A DNA stretch of 64,000 bases from Lactobacillus ultunensis DSM 16047 (GCF_001436305.1 NZ_AZFO01000007.1:1-64000), one strand, 5' to 3'. Positions 10,326-19,704 are shown, counted from the first letter of the stretch. Notes: generated by a model from the letters alone, not told the origin. Numbers and translations: made by a program.

Positions 10326-12301
10326 TAACCTAATTCAGCTCCAACTGCGTGTTCTTCGCCAACGATTGCTAACTTAACCTTGCCATCTTTTTCACTAGAC
10401 AAAAGCATACCTTCGCTTAAGTGACCCAACATCTTACGTGGCTTCAAGTTAGTAACTGCTAAAACTTTCTTATCAAGCAATTCACTAGCATCTGGATAGA
10501 ACTTGCGAATGCCACTTAAAATTTGACGTTCCTTGCCATCGCCGAAGTCTAATTTGAACATCAATAATTTCTTTGAGCCTTGAACAGGTTCAACTGACAA
10601 AATTTGACCAACTTGGATCTTTACCTTGTCAAAGTCATCAATGGTGATCTCATTGCTCTTCTTTTGTTCGCTTCTAGTAGTCTTCTTTGGCTTAGCTTTA
10701 GCCATTTCGTCTTTGATATATTTAACTTCTTCATCAGCTTTAAGTCTTGGGAAAATTGGCTTTGGCTTTTCAGTAACCTTTACATTCCATCCAAAGTCAC
10801 TAAAAGCAAGCTTTCTTGCAGCTTCATCGTCCCAGCTTAAACCGAGTTGTTCAAACATCTTAGGAGCAGTTTCTGTCATCACTGGTTCAATCATAATAGC
10901 AATCAAGCGTAAGCTTTCGGCTAAATTAGACATAACGTGTGATAATTCTTCCTTCTTGCCTTCTTTATTAAGCACCCAAGGAGTAGTTTCATCGATATAC
11001 TTATTTGCACGAGCAACCAGTTTCCAAATACTGTCCAAAGCTTGAGAGAAGTGCAATGAATCCATGTATTTTCTGTATTCAGAAATCACATTGACTGCAG
11101 TATCTTGCAAATCTTTACCAAATTCATCTTGACTAGCGGGAACAGCATCAACATGACCATCTTGGTATTGATTAATCATTGAAACAGTACGGTTAAGCAA
11201 GTTACCTAAGTCGTTAGCCAAATCATAGTTGATTCTTTCAACAAAATCTTCTGGCGTAAAGATACCATCAGCACCAAATGGCAATGCACGCATCAAGTAG
11301 TAACGCAATGGGTCAACGCCATAGCGACTAGTCAATGATTCTGGGTAAACGGCATTTCCTTTAGACTTAGACATCTTGCCGTTCTTCATCAATACCCAGC
11401 CGTGACCAATAATATGCTTAGGAAGTGGCAAACCTAAAGCCATTAACATAATTGGCCAATAAATAGTGTGGAAACGGACTATTTCCTTACCTACCAAATG
11501 CACATCAGCTGGCCAATATTTCTTAAATAATGAATCATCATCTGAACCATAACCAAGGGCAGTAATATAGTTAGAAAGAGCATCAATCCAAACATAAACT
11601 ACATGCTTAGGATCACTTGGGACAGGAATACCCCAGTCAACAGTGGTACGAGTAACTGAAAGATCTTCCAAACCTGGCTTAATGAAGTTATTGATCATTT
11701 CTTTTTCACGTGAATGAGGCAAGATGAAGTCTGGGTGTTCCTTGTAGTACTTAACTAAACGATCAGCGTATTTGCTCATCTTAAAGAAGTATGATGGTTC
11801 CTTAACTAAACGAACTTCATGACCACTTGGAGCCTTACCACCAATAACGTTGCCATTATCGTCCTTATAAACTTCGGCAAGTTGTGATTCAGTAAAGTAT
11901 TCTTCATCTTCTACTGAGTACCAACCAGTATATTCGCCTAAGTAAATATCGCCTTGCTTCAAAAGTTTTTCAAAGATCTTTTGAACTGCCTTAACGTGTT
12001 GTTCATCAGTAGTTCTAATAAATTTATCGTAAGAAATATCAAGGCTCTTCCATAATTTCTTGTAAGAAGCGGCCATCTTATCTACAAATTGTTGGGGCTT
12101 AATTCCTTGAGCCTCAGCCTTTTGTTCAATCTTCAAGCCGTGTTCATCAGTACCTGTTAAAAAGAAAGTGTCATAGCCTTGTGCACGCTTGTAACGAGCC
12201 ATTGTATCAGCTGCAATTGTTGTATAAGCATTACCAATAGTTAATCTACCGGATGGGTAGTAAATTGGGGTTGTAATGTAAAAAGTATCTTTATCAGCCA
12301 T
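10325..12301 (-). CDS. metG: Methionyl-tRNA synthetase
   Basis: This class I synthetase charges tRNA-Met. The 658-residue protein has the catalytic Rossmann domain, the KMSKSKGN loop (about residue 310), an anticodon-binding helical domain and a C-terminal tRNA-binding OB domain (about 560-658), which is the dimeric long form. The HIGH-type motif reads TIGN (YPSGRLTIGNAYT), a change from canonical HIGH. An AAAGGAG site lies about eleven bases upstream. No T-box leader is visible upstream. It heads the metG-tatD-rnmV-rsmA-veg operon. Confidence 0.97.
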   Translation of the reverse strand: MADKDTFYITTPIYYPSGRLTIGNAYTTIAADTMARYKRAQGYDTFFLTGTDEHGLKIEQKAEAQGIKPQQFVDKMAASYKKLWKSLDISYDKFIRTTDEQHVKAVQKIFEKLLKQGDIYLGEYTGWYSVEDEEYFTESQLAEVYKDDNGNVIGGKAPSGHEVRLVKEPSYFFKMSKYADRLVKYYKEHPDFILPHSREKEMINNFIKPGLEDLSVTRTTVDWGIPVPSDPKHVVYVWIDALSNYITALGYGSDDDSLFKKYWPADVHLVGKEIVRFHTIYWPIMLMALGLPLPKHIIGHGWVLMKNGKMSKSKGNAVYPESLTSRYGVDPLRYYLMRALPFGADGIFTPEDFVERINYDLANDLGNLLNRTVSMINQYQDGHVDAVPASQDEFGKDLQDTAVNVISEYRKYMDSLHFSQALDSIWKLVARANKYIDETTPWVLNKEGKKEELSHVMSNLAESLRLIAIMIEPVMTETAPKMFEQLGLSWDDEAARKLAFSDFGWNVKVTEKPKPIFPRLKADEEVKYIKDEMAKAKPKKTTRSEQKKSNEITIDDFDKVKIQVGQILSVEPVQGSKKLLMFKLDFGDGKERQILSGIRKFYPDASELLDKKVLAVTNLKPRKMLGHLSEGMLLSSEKDGKVKLAIVGEEHAVGAELG

Positions 12302-12362
12302 TAATTTTCATACTCCTTTATTGTCTAAAATATCTATTCTATATTACCATGAAATCAACGCT

Positions 12363-12400
12363 AAAAAAGGAATTGAGACAAAACTGCTCAATTCCTTTTT
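12363..12400 (-). terminator. Terminator after the Mg-type P-type ATPase
   Basis: A 14-15 bp inverted repeat (arm AAAAAAGGAATTGAG) immediately follows the ATPase stop on the minus strand. It separates it from metG. Confidence 0.88.
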
Positions 12401-12402
12401 AC

Positions 12403-15066
12403 TTAAAATCTTCCATCTTTCAAATATATTTTTTTGACAATTGTTGTTAACAAAACATAGATTAATTCTAAGCCAAAAATCACAAGCAAAAAGCTAAATG
12501 GTAAATCTATCATCCCTAAACTGGCAGCAATATTAGAAGATGGCAATGCTGTTCCCCAAATCGCTAAACCAAAGGTAACTAGAAAGACCACCGGTGTCGC
12601 ATGTTGCCCAAAGAATGGAAATCTTTCATCCCGCAAAGTATGGATCATCATTTCTCTAGTCCACAAAGATTCAACGAAAATCCCTGAGTAAAACAGTGAA
12701 ACAAAGACCCAATGATGATAATTTGGTCCAACTAAATGAGGACAAATCACGTAAAACATCAGTGCCATTGTAATGAAGTCAATAATAGCAGGAATAGGGC
12801 CAAACGCTATCACAAACTTAGGCCACTTGCGAATTGACCATTTTTGCGGCTTTTTAACGTAATTCTTGGACACGCTATCAAATGGAATAACTAGACAACT
12901 AATGCTATAAATTAAATCCAAGATCAATAATTGCAATGGTAACAGTGGCAAAAACGGCAAAACTAACGAAGCTATTACCATAGTAATGATGCTGCCAAAA
13001 TTGGTAACTAAGAATGTCTTGATATATTTCATCGTATTAGAGAAGACCTTACGCCCAGTAATGATCATCTCTTCTAACAACTGTAAATCCTTTTGCTCAA
13101 AAATAATATCCGCCGATTCTTTTGTAATATCGACCGAATTGTTAGAAGTAATTGTAACGTTAGCAACTTTCATTGCTAAAGCATCCTTGTTGCCGTCACC
13201 CATATAGCCAACAGTATGACCATTATTTTGCAAAGCTTTAATAATCTTAATTCTAAGCTCTGGAGTTAAATGAACAAAGATATCACATTTTTCAACAATA
13301 TCTGCTAATTCTTCTGGACTAGCCTTTTCAATTTGTTCACCATCGTAAACAGTATCGACATTTAATCCAACTTGCAAAGCAATAGCACGCGTAACGGCTT
13401 CATTATCGCCTGTAAAGATCTTAACGTCTACATTGTCATTTCTAAGCTCCTGTAGAGCTTCTTTCGTGCTTTCCTTTGGTGGATCAAGATATGCCAAGTA
13501 ACCGATAATAGTCAGATCATTTTCATCTTTAGCAGAAAATTCACCTACTGGAGCAGGATTTAGTTTGTATCCCACAAGAAGCACACGTAAACCATCATCA
13601 TTTAATTCATTAATTTGATTCAAAATCTTCTTGCGCCAATCATCAGTTAAAGGTTCAATTCTGCCATTGATTTCAACTTTGCTTGAAATATTAAGCATCC
13701 CTTCAGCCGCACCCTTGGTTACCAGCAAGTGCTGACCGTGATGTTCATCGTTATCAACCACAACGACGCTCATTCTTTTACGCGTATAATCAAATGGAAT
13801 TTCATCAATCTTATTGTAGTCACGTTGGATTTCATTAACGTCAAGCTCATCACCAGCAGCATCAATAACTGCCTTATCAATCAAATCTTTCATTCCGGTT
13901 TGATAGTAGGCATTTAAATATGAAAACTTTAAAATTCTTGGCGTCTCGTCCATATCCAAATCATAGTGCCGTTCTAGCACAACCTGATTTTGCGTTAAAG
14001 TTCCAGTCTTATCAATACAAAAGACATCGGTTGAACCCAGATTTTGAATGGCATTCATTTGCTTTACCACGGCACCTTGCTTGGACATTTCCAACGCACC
14101 TTTGGTTAAATTGCTATTAACAATAATCGGTAAAACTTCAGGTGTTAGGCTAACAGCAGCAGCTAAAGCAAAAATTAAGCTTTCGCCCCAATCTCCTTTA
14201 GTTACTCCATTAATCACAAATAAAAGTGGAATCAAAACAGCTGCAGTTATAATTAGAAGCTTAGCTAGCTGCTTCATTTCGCGATCAAATAAAGTTGTCT
14301 TTACTTTCTTACGAGAAATCTTCTGAACCTTTTTACCAAAAACGGTATGATTGCCAACTGCAAAAACTATCCCACTACCGGAACCAGAAACAATGGTTGT
14401 ACCTTCGTACAAGATATTAGGATAATTCAAATAATCTTGCATCTTTGGCTTCAAAGACACATTAGCCATCTTTTCTTCCGGTTCAGAATCACCGTCTAAA
14501 TAACTAGACGAACAAAAGAGGTCTTTACTCGTCAGCAGCTTCATATCAGCTGGAATCATATCACCAGCAGATAAGTTAATCACATCGCCAACTACTACTT
14601 CATCAGTTGGCAATTCTACATTCTTGCCATCTCGCCGAATGTTAGTAGTAACGGAAACCATATCCATTAGCTTCTCATTGACTTTAGCAATTCTAATTTT
14701 TTGAACAAAATTTACTAATACAGAAATGATCAGCATAATGACCATCACAATGACCGTTTCTAGATCACTGTTGCCTTGCGGTACCAGAATATAACTGGTG
14801 AACAAGGTCAAAATAGTCAAACTAATCAAAACAAGAGTAAATGGTGTAGCGATTGACTCCCACAGCAAACGCCACTTGGAAGCATTAGTATTTGTCCTAA
14901 TCTCATTCTTGCCATATTCTCTTCTATTTTCTTCAGCCTTATTTGTTGAAAGTCCTTCGGCACTTGCCTGCAATCGCGCTAGCGTCTCGCTGCGTGATTC
15001 ATGCGCAATTCGCTGAATCCTTTGAATGTCAACATTTGACTGCTTTTTGCCAGCTGATTTTAACAT
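12403..15066 (-). CDS. mgtA: P-type ATPase, magnesium-transport (MgtA, P3B) type
   Basis: A membrane ATPase predicted to import magnesium. The 887-residue protein from the ATG at 15064-15066 (GAGAGGA seven bases upstream) has an N-terminal cytosolic extension, about ten membrane segments, the phosphorylation motif CIDKTGTLT (Asp352) and the in-membrane SLTPEVLPI motif. The frame stays open for 30 codons upstream, but that stretch lies in the leader terminator. The M-box riboswitch upstream strongly supports a Mg2+ role. Two motifs are unusual: the actuator loop reads DGDSEPEE where TGES.PVE is expected, and the hinge reads GDGNKDA instead of GDGxNDA. Whether these changes alter turnover is unknown. 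Confidence 0.85.
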   Translation of the reverse strand: MLKSAGKKQSNVDIQRIQRIAHESRSETLARLQASAEGLSTNKAEENRREYGKNEIRTNTNASKWRLLWESIATPFTLVLISLTILTLFTSYILVPQGNSDLETVIVMVIMLIISVLVNFVQKIRIAKVNEKLMDMVSVTTNIRRDGKNVELPTDEVVVGDVINLSAGDMIPADMKLLTSKDLFCSSSYLDGDSEPEEKMANVSLKPKMQDYLNYPNILYEGTTIVSGSGSGIVFAVGNHTVFGKKVQKISRKKVKTTLFDREMKQLAKLLIITAAVLIPLLFVINGVTKGDWGESLIFALAAAVSLTPEVLPIIVNSNLTKGALEMSKQGAVVKQMNAIQNLGSTDVFCIDKTGTLTQNQVVLERHYDLDMDETPRILKFSYLNAYYQTGMKDLIDKAVIDAAGDELDVNEIQRDYNKIDEIPFDYTRKRMSVVVVDNDEHHGQHLLVTKGAAEGMLNISSKVEINGRIEPLTDDWRKKILNQINELNDDGLRVLLVGYKLNPAPVGEFSAKDENDLTIIGYLAYLDPPKESTKEALQELRNDNVDVKIFTGDNEAVTRAIALQVGLNVDTVYDGEQIEKASPEELADIVEKCDIFVHLTPELRIKIIKALQNNGHTVGYMGDGNKDALAMKVANVTITSNNSVDITKESADIIFEQKDLQLLEEMIITGRKVFSNTMKYIKTFLVTNFGSIITMVIASLVLPFLPLLPLQLLILDLIYSISCLVIPFDSVSKNYVKKPQKWSIRKWPKFVIAFGPIPAIIDFITMALMFYVICPHLVGPNYHHWVFVSLFYSGIFVESLWTREMMIHTLRDERFPFFGQHATPVVFLVTFGLAIWGTALPSSNIAASLGMIDLPFSFLLVIFGLELIYVLLTTIVKKIYLKDGRF

Positions 15067-15101
15067 CCTTTGCTTCCTCTCATTTCGATTGACAAGCAAA
15101 C

Positions 15102-15133
15102 AAAAAAGCCACCTGTATCTCTGCAGGTGACTT
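15102..15133 (-). terminator. Attenuator hairpin of the M-box leader
   Basis: A hairpin with arms AGCCACCTG / CAGGTGACT is followed on the minus strand by TTTTTTG. It lies between the M-box aptamer and the mgtA ribosome binding site. It is probably formed when Mg2+ is bound, stopping transcription. Confidence 0.88.
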
Positions 15134-15305
15134 ATCGCCAAACAAGGCTTCGTCATACTCGTCGTTCAGTTTTAACACTACGTGACGTAAGCACATGCTA
15201 GCTATCTGGATCTCGCCTTAAGTCGACGACACCTATTTAACCCGTTGGCATCTCTGGATGTTTCTGGGCGATAGCGTGTGTTCACGTAGGAGTCTCACCT
15301 AACAG
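15134..15305 (-). promoter_or_regulatory. M-box (ykoK) magnesium riboswitch
   Basis: Read on the minus strand, the leader contains the conserved M-box blocks in order: TTAGGTGAGACTCCTA, then ATCGCCCAGAAA, AGAGATGCCAA, GGGTTAAATAGGTGTCGTCGAC, and finally GTTAAAACTGAACGACGAGTA (only short pieces are needed to recognise it). The class binds Mg2+ and controls Mg transporters. It sits directly before an attenuator hairpin and the MgtA-type ATPase, the classical target. Confidence 0.93.
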
Positions 15306-15335
15306 TTCAATTTTTACTAACTATATTCTACAAAA

Positions 15336-15364
15336 AGTGTAAGGATTTAATGAGCATAAGTCAA
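15336..15364 (-). promoter_or_regulatory. Promoter for the M-box/mgtA transcript
   Basis: A -35 TTGACT (15359-15364) and -10 TACACT (15336-15341) are separated by 17 bases, placing the transcription start just before the conserved 5' end of the M-box. Confidence 0.55.
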
Positions 15365-15369
15365 GCCAA

Positions 15370-16038
15370 CTACTTGTGCAATTTAACATTATTGCGTTCA
15401 GATTTTTTAAGGAAATAAATGATCCCTGTAATCAAAAATGCTAATGCTAAAGCAATTGGCAAGGCTACACTGTGTGGGTGAGAAATTTTATTTTGTTCGC
15501 TAGGACTTAAATCATATTTATCAAGCGCATATTGATATTGTTGATCAACCTTGGTTGCGCATGCTCTAAAGACAAAGTGAATTCCTTTATTAAAAGTCGC
15601 ATTATTGTGACTACGCAACTGATTTACTTCAGCTCGTAAAATATTGGCTCGTGTATCAGCAGTAAATGCTCCATGTAAGTCTTTCGTTGAATAAATCTGT
15701 ACATTACGTTTTTTGCCTTTTTGCCCTACCACTATAAAAACTGTACGTTTAGAAAACTCTAAGGCTTTTGGCGTTAGCTTATTCAATTTCTTTACTGTAA
15801 TTACAGTAATTTGTGGTTGCTCTTTAGTTTGCAAATACCGGTTGTTTTTTTCATTAATGAGAGCTTTAGTTTCTTTATCCAAAATATGGGCATGATCTTC
15901 TATATTTGGTTGCACAAAACCAGTAGTTGTCAGAAAAACAGCTAACAGTCCCAGCAACCAAACTATATTAATTTTCGTCTTCTTCAAGTTTATGAGCCAA
16001 GCCTTCCACATATTTTCGATCGATTTTAATTTGCTCAT
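15370..16038 (-). CDS. TPM-domain membrane-anchored protein (YgcG-like)
   Basis: A membrane protein with a TPM (TLP18.3/Psb32/MOLO-1) domain outside the cytosolic membrane, seen in residues such as [18 protein letters not shown]...ITVITVKKL. One hydrophobic segment ([16 protein letters not shown]) precedes the domain, and a C-terminal transmembrane helix ([20 protein letters not shown]) ends in a basic tail. The function of such proteins in Firmicutes is unsettled. The start is uncertain: ATG at 16036-16038 has GGGG nearby, while ATG at 16009-16011 has no clear site. Both overlap the end of comEB, suggesting coupling. Confidence 0.75.
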   Translation of the reverse strand: MSKLKSIENMWKAWLINLKKTKINIVWLLGLLAVFLTTTGFVQPNIEDHAHILDKETKALINEKNNRYLQTKEQPQITVITVKKLNKLTPKALEFSKRTVFIVVGQKGKKRNVQIYSTKDLHGAFTADTRANILRAEVNQLRSHNNATFNKGIHFVFRACATKVDQQYQYALDKYDLSPSEQNKISHPHSVALPIALALAFLITGIIYFLKKSERNNVKLHK

Positions 16039-16447
16039 ATGGTACCCCACAATCATGAAGCAATTTCATTGCCAGTGGATTATCACGATAGTCAAAATAA
16101 TAGTTTATCTTTTTTACACCAGCTTGAAGCAATGATTTGCAGCAATTATAACAAGGGAAGTGCGTAACATAAATTTCAGTATTCTCTGTTGAAACGCCAA
16201 ATTTGGCACACTGGATAATTGCATTCATCTCTGAATGTATTGTTCTCACACAGTGACCATCTACCATTTGGTGCCCCACATCATCACAGTGTGGCTGCCC
16301 TGATACGGAACCGTTATAACCAGTACCAATAATGCGGTGGTCTTTAACTAAAACACTACCTACTAATGCTCTATTACAAGTAGAACGCTGAGCAATCACT
16401 AGCGCCTGTATCATAAAATATTGCTTCCAAGGAATTCGATCGTGCAT
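15968..16447 (-). CDS. comEB: dCMP deaminase / late competence protein ComEB
   Basis: A zinc cytidine/deoxycytidylate deaminase of 159 residues. Zinc ligands are visible as His71 with the catalytic Glu73 (HSEMNAII), and Cys99 and Cys102 (PCYNC). The family converts dCMP to dUMP in pyrimidine salvage; ComEB is named for its position in the competence operon of Bacillus, but here no comEA or comEC is adjacent. It lies 25 bases after trpS and overlaps the following TPM gene. Confidence 0.92.
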   Translation of the reverse strand: MHDRIPWKQYFMIQALVIAQRSTCNRALVGSVLVKDHRIIGTGYNGSVSGQPHCDDVGHQMVDGHCVRTIHSEMNAIIQCAKFGVSTENTEIYVTHFPCYNCCKSLLQAGVKKINYYFDYRDNPLAMKLLHDCGVPYEQIKIDRKYVEGLAHKLEEDEN

Positions 16448-16471
16448 GAATTTACCTCTTATTCGTCAATA

Positions 16472-17494
16472 TTATCTATTTTTGAAGTAGTTCAGACCAA
16501 TAGCATCGCGAACTTCTTGCAAAGTTTCGTTAGCTACCTTATTAGCTTTCTTTGAACCTTCTAAAAGCATCTCGTAAACTGCATCTTCATCTTGAATGAA
16601 TTTTTCACGACGTTCACGAATTGGTGCAAGTTCAGCTTCAAGCACTTTATTCAAATAGCGCTTGATCTTAACATCGCCTAAACCACCTTTTTGGTATTCT
16701 GCCTTAAGTTCAGCAACTTTGTCCTTATCTGGATCAAATACATCAAGGTAAGTAAATACAGTATTGCCTTCAACCTTACCTGGGTCTTCAACATGGACAT
16801 GGTTAGGGTCCGTATACATTGACATAACTTTCTTTTGAACTGTCTTAGCATCATCTGAAAGGTAAATGCAGTTTCCAAGTGACTTAGACATCTTTGCATT
16901 ACCATCAAGACCCGGAAGACGGCCTTGACCCTTAGGTGGAAAATAACCCTTAGGTTCAACCAAAACATCGGTATGGTAAACGCGATTGAAAGTTCTTACG
17001 ATTTCACGGGTTTGTTCCAGCATTGGTTCTTGGTCATCCCCTACAGGAACAATAGTTGCTTTAAAAGCAGTAATATCAGCAGCTTGAGAAACTGGGTAGT
17101 TTAAGAAACCAACTGGAATTGAATCTTTAAAGTTCTTTTGCTTAATTTCTGTTTTAACAGTTGGATTTCTTTCCAAACGAGCAACAGTTACTAAGTCCAT
17201 GTAATATGCAGTCAATTCAAACAAAGCTGGGATTTGTGATTGTACATAAATAGTAGATTTACTTGGATCGATACCAACAGCTAAGTAATCTAAGGCCACT
17301 TGAATCAAGCTGTTACGGATTTTTTCTGGGTTACGAGCATTATCTGTTAAAGCTTGAGTATCGGCAATCATAATATAAGGATCATACTTGCCTGAATTTT
17401 GCAACTTTACTCTGTTCTTTAAAGAACCGATATAGTGACCAATATGAAGTTTGCCAGTTGGGCGGTCACCTGTTAATAAAATCTCTTTTGTCAT
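16472..17494 (-). CDS. trpS: Tryptophanyl-tRNA synthetase
   Basis: This class I synthetase charges tRNA-Trp. The 340-residue protein has HIGH at KLHIGHYIG (residues 15-23) and KMSKS at 201-205 (KMSKSLGN). Length and motifs are those of bacterial TrpS. The 120 bases upstream show no T-box-like specifier or terminator, so regulation by a T-box is not supported. Likely co-transcribed with comEB and the TPM gene. Confidence 0.97.
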   Translation of the reverse strand: MTKEILLTGDRPTGKLHIGHYIGSLKNRVKLQNSGKYDPYIMIADTQALTDNARNPEKIRNSLIQVALDYLAVGIDPSKSTIYVQSQIPALFELTAYYMDLVTVARLERNPTVKTEIKQKNFKDSIPVGFLNYPVSQAADITAFKATIVPVGDDQEPMLEQTREIVRTFNRVYHTDVLVEPKGYFPPKGQGRLPGLDGNAKMSKSLGNCIYLSDDAKTVQKKVMSMYTDPNHVHVEDPGKVEGNTVFTYLDVFDPDKDKVAELKAEYQKGGLGDVKIKRYLNKVLEAELAPIRERREKFIQDEDAVYEMLLEGSKKANKVANETLQEVRDAIGLNYFKNR

Positions 17495-17617
17495 AATTCT
17501 TACTCTTTTCTATAGTTAATTTTTTATTTCTTATATTCATTAATTACCTAATTTTAACAAAATTTAAGCTATGATTAAACTTCTAGTATAAGCAAAATTC
17601 TATTACAATAGATACAG

Positions 17618-18226
17618 GTGATTAAAATGTGTAATCAATTTCGTTTGCCAAACTTGGCTCAAATTAAACAATATCTACGCGAAGAATTAAACTTGCCACT
17701 TGTTGATCCTTCCAGCGACTACAAGGCTAAAGACATCTTCCCTAATCAAACAGCTCCTGTTCTGCTTTATCAAAATAACCAATTACAATTAGTCAACAAA
17801 AACTGGGGCTACCCGAGTCCTGTCGATGCTAACAAGCCACTCTTCAATGCTAGAATTGAGCGCTTTTATGAACAAAAACCTTCTATGTGGGATGAATCTT
17901 TTGCTAAGCAACGCTGCATTATTCTGAGCAGCAAATTCTTTGAATATGCTAAAAAGACTTATCAGGCAGGAAATGGTAAAAGATATCATGAACGATACAG
18001 CTTCAAAGCCAATCATCCAATTACAATGATTGCAGGTATCTATGACAAAAATAATTTTGCCATGGTTACTACAAATCCTAATCGAGATATAGCACCTATT
18101 CACAATCGAATGCCGCTTGTCATCGAGCCTAGCGAATTGCGCCGCTGGCTATTTCAAAACTTTACTAGCTTAATCAACCGCGATAGCATTAATCTTTCGG
18201 TCACAAAACAGCCTAATAAAAAATAA
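17618..18226 (+). CDS. SRAP (HMCES/YedK) abasic-site crosslinking protein
   Basis: A protein of the SOS-response-associated peptidase family. Members form a covalent thiazolidine link through Cys2 with abasic sites in single-stranded DNA to shield them. All key residues are present at the expected spacing: Cys2 (MCNQF), Asn74 (FNARIE), Glu106 (FFEY) and His159 (HNRMP). Length 202 matches the family. The start is fixed because Cys2 must follow the initiator Met; AGGTG lies upstream. It is divergent from trpS and followed by tRNA-Gly. No LexA box was recognised upstream. Confidence 0.93.
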   Translation: MIKMCNQFRLPNLAQIKQYLREELNLPLVDPSSDYKAKDIFPNQTAPVLLYQNNQLQLVNKNWGYPSPVDANKPLFNARIERFYEQKPSMWDESFAKQRCIILSSKFFEYAKKTYQAGNGKRYHERYSFKANHPITMIAGIYDKNNFAMVTTNPNRDIAPIHNRMPLVIEPSELRRWLFQNFTSLINRDSINLSVTKQPNKK

Positions 18227-18267
18227 TTGTTTTATTAACCCAAAGCATGATAAAATAGGTTCGTATT

Positions 18268-18338
18268 GCGGGTATAGTTAAATGGTAGAACGACAGCTTC
18301 CCAAGCTGTAGATGCGGGTTCGATTCACGCTATCCGCT
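18268..18338 (+). tRNA. tRNA-Gly (CCC anticodon)
   Basis: A full cloverleaf: acceptor GCGGGTA pairing with TATCCGC (one G-U), a D arm, anticodon stem ACAGC/GCTGT with loop TTCCCAA giving anticodon CCC, and T arm with GGTTCGATTC. It is followed by a T7 run, so it probably ends at its own terminator. CCC reads GGG codons, which are rare in this AT-rich genome. Confidence 0.93.
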
Positions 18339-18350
18339 TTTTTTATACAC

Positions 18351-18390
18351 AAAAAACAGGGATGAGATTTTTCTCATCCCTGTTTATTTT
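18351..18390. terminator. Terminator between tRNA-Gly and CPBP gene
   Basis: A 13-bp stem (AACAGGGATGAGA with its complement) around a T-rich loop lies just past the CPBP gene stop on the minus strand and beyond the tRNA on the plus strand. It could serve both. Confidence 0.82.
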
Positions 18391-18393
18391 TTA

Positions 18394-19056
18394 TCAGACC
18401 ATTATCACTGTTAAAATACCACTTAAAACTGATAAATACATTGGTAACCAGAGCGTTTGTGAATACATATAGCTCCAAGCAAAGAGCATACCGTAGAGTG
18501 CTTCAATGATAAAGTTTAAAATTGAACTTTGATAATTTAATACGCTAAAAAGCAATCCTGAAACAATAATACCAATAATCGCTACCTGTTTAGTACTTCT
18601 CCGGAAAGCATAATTGAACAAAAAGCCTGTAGCCAAAAATTCTTGCAAGATCGGTAATACAATTCCCTGTACCAGAACTAAGAACCAAAACATATTTACC
18701 GACTGATTACGAAGATAGATCGTTTGAAAGTCATAATAACCGATCTTACCGTAAGACTGTAAATACGAAATTGAGATACGTGTAGCAGTAATTACCAGTG
18801 TCATTAGAACTACCGCGGAAAAATTCCCTAGCCATGGCAACTTAAAGTCACGAGCAAAGAAACGATTTTCACGAATATAACGATATCCATAAAATAATAA
18901 AACCATCGCTGCTGTAATCGCAAATAGAATTAAATCCCAAACATGCAATGGCGACTTTCTGGTAACCAGCTTCACTACAGCAAAGACCATGACATAACCG
19001 ATCAAATATACCGCGTAGCGAATGATGTTGCCCTCTCTTGATTCTGGCGTATTCAA
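18394..19056 (-). CDS. CPBP-family intramembrane protein lacking usual catalytic motifs
   Basis: A polytopic membrane protein of 220 residues with the overall pattern of CPBP (Abi/Rce1-like) proteins. The expected motifs are degenerate: the EExxxR motif appears as QEFLATG, the FxxxH motif as FSVLN, and the last histidine motif as LSVLSG, so protease activity is doubtful. About six to seven hydrophobic segments are visible. The start is a TTG at 19054-19056, nine bases after AGGAG; an overlapping GTG frame with no family match was rejected. Such proteins in lactic bacteria are sometimes linked to bacteriocin self-immunity, but nothing nearby supports that here. Confidence 0.7.
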   Translation of the reverse strand: MNTPESREGNIIRYAVYLIGYVMVFAVVKLVTRKSPLHVWDLILFAITAAMVLLFYGYRYIRENRFFARDFKLPWLGNFSAVVLMTLVITATRISISYLQSYGKIGYYDFQTIYLRNQSVNMFWFLVLVQGIVLPILQEFLATGFLFNYAFRRSTKQVAIIGIIVSGLLFSVLNYQSSILNFIIEALYGMLFAWSYMYSQTLWLPMYLSVLSGILTVIMV

Positions 19057-19134
19057 AACCTTTCACTCCTACTCTGGATTGTATCCTACAAAACCAATAT
19101 TATACCAAAAAAATACAGCTTATTGAAATAGAAG

Positions 19135-19596
19135 CTACTTTACTTCCACAATCGTTACCTTATATTCTCCAGCAGGTGCTTCAACTGCTACTGTAGTTCC
19201 AGCCTCTTTTTTCATAATCGCTTGTCCCAATGGTGAATCAAAAGAGATTTTTCCTGCCGCTAAATCGGCTTCCATTCGACCAACGATTTTATACTGCTCC
19301 GTATCATCGTCATCATCAAACTTCAAGACAACGCTCTTGCCTAAGTCGACCTTGCCATCATCTTTAGTTTTTACAATTTCCGCATATTTTAATTGCTTAC
19401 CTAAATAACGCAAACGACTTTGTAAATGGCCTAGATCACGTTTAGCTTCTGTATATTCAGTATTTTCGGAAAGGTCGCCCAATGCACGAGCAGCTTGCAA
19501 GATCTTAATTCTACGTGGCCGATCCTTCTTCAAACGTGCAATTTCATCTTCAATTTGTTTGTAGCCTTCTGGCGTCATCTTTTGAAAATATACCAT
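19135..19596 (-). CDS. greA: Transcription elongation factor GreA
   Basis: GreA binds the secondary channel of RNA polymerase and promotes cleavage of backtracked RNA. The 153-residue protein has the N-terminal coiled coil (with DLSENTEYTEAKR at the tip region, including the acidic residues that position Mg2+) and the C-terminal FKBP-like domain. The start has an AAAGGAG site. It sits alone between the CPBP gene and the heat-shock gene, divergent from the latter. Confidence 0.96.
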   Translation of the reverse strand: MVYFQKMTPEGYKQIEDEIARLKKDRPRRIKILQAARALGDLSENTEYTEAKRDLGHLQSRLRYLGKQLKYAEIVKTKDDGKVDLGKSVVLKFDDDDDTEQYKIVGRMEADLAAGKISFDSPLGQAIMKKEAGTTVAVEAPAGEYKVTIVEVK

Positions 19597-19677
19597 AGTG
19601 TACTCCTTTATTTTCTAATTATACAAAAGTTATCCACAAGTGTTAATCCTTGATTTGATCAACTTTTTTATTAATAA

Positions 19678-19704
19678 TTAGCACTATATACTTTTGAGTG
19701 CTAA
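19678..19704 (+). promoter_or_regulatory. CIRCE operator (HrcA site) upstream of the small heat-shock gene
   Basis: Left arm TTAGCACTA and right arm GAGTGCTAA are separated by exactly nine bases. The consensus arms are TTAGCACTC and GAGTGCTAA, so there is only one mismatch. HrcA represses through this site until heat stress. It lies about 107 bases before the Hsp20 start codon. Confidence 0.88.

Noticed and set aside
10325-12301. TIGN in place of HIGH in methionyl-tRNA synthetase as a sign of inactivity
   Set aside because: The rest of the enzyme is intact, it is a single essential gene, and related lactobacilli are believed to share the change.
17495-17617. A possible T-box leader upstream of trpS
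   Set aside because: The gap is short and shows no specifier loop, T-box sequence or terminator.
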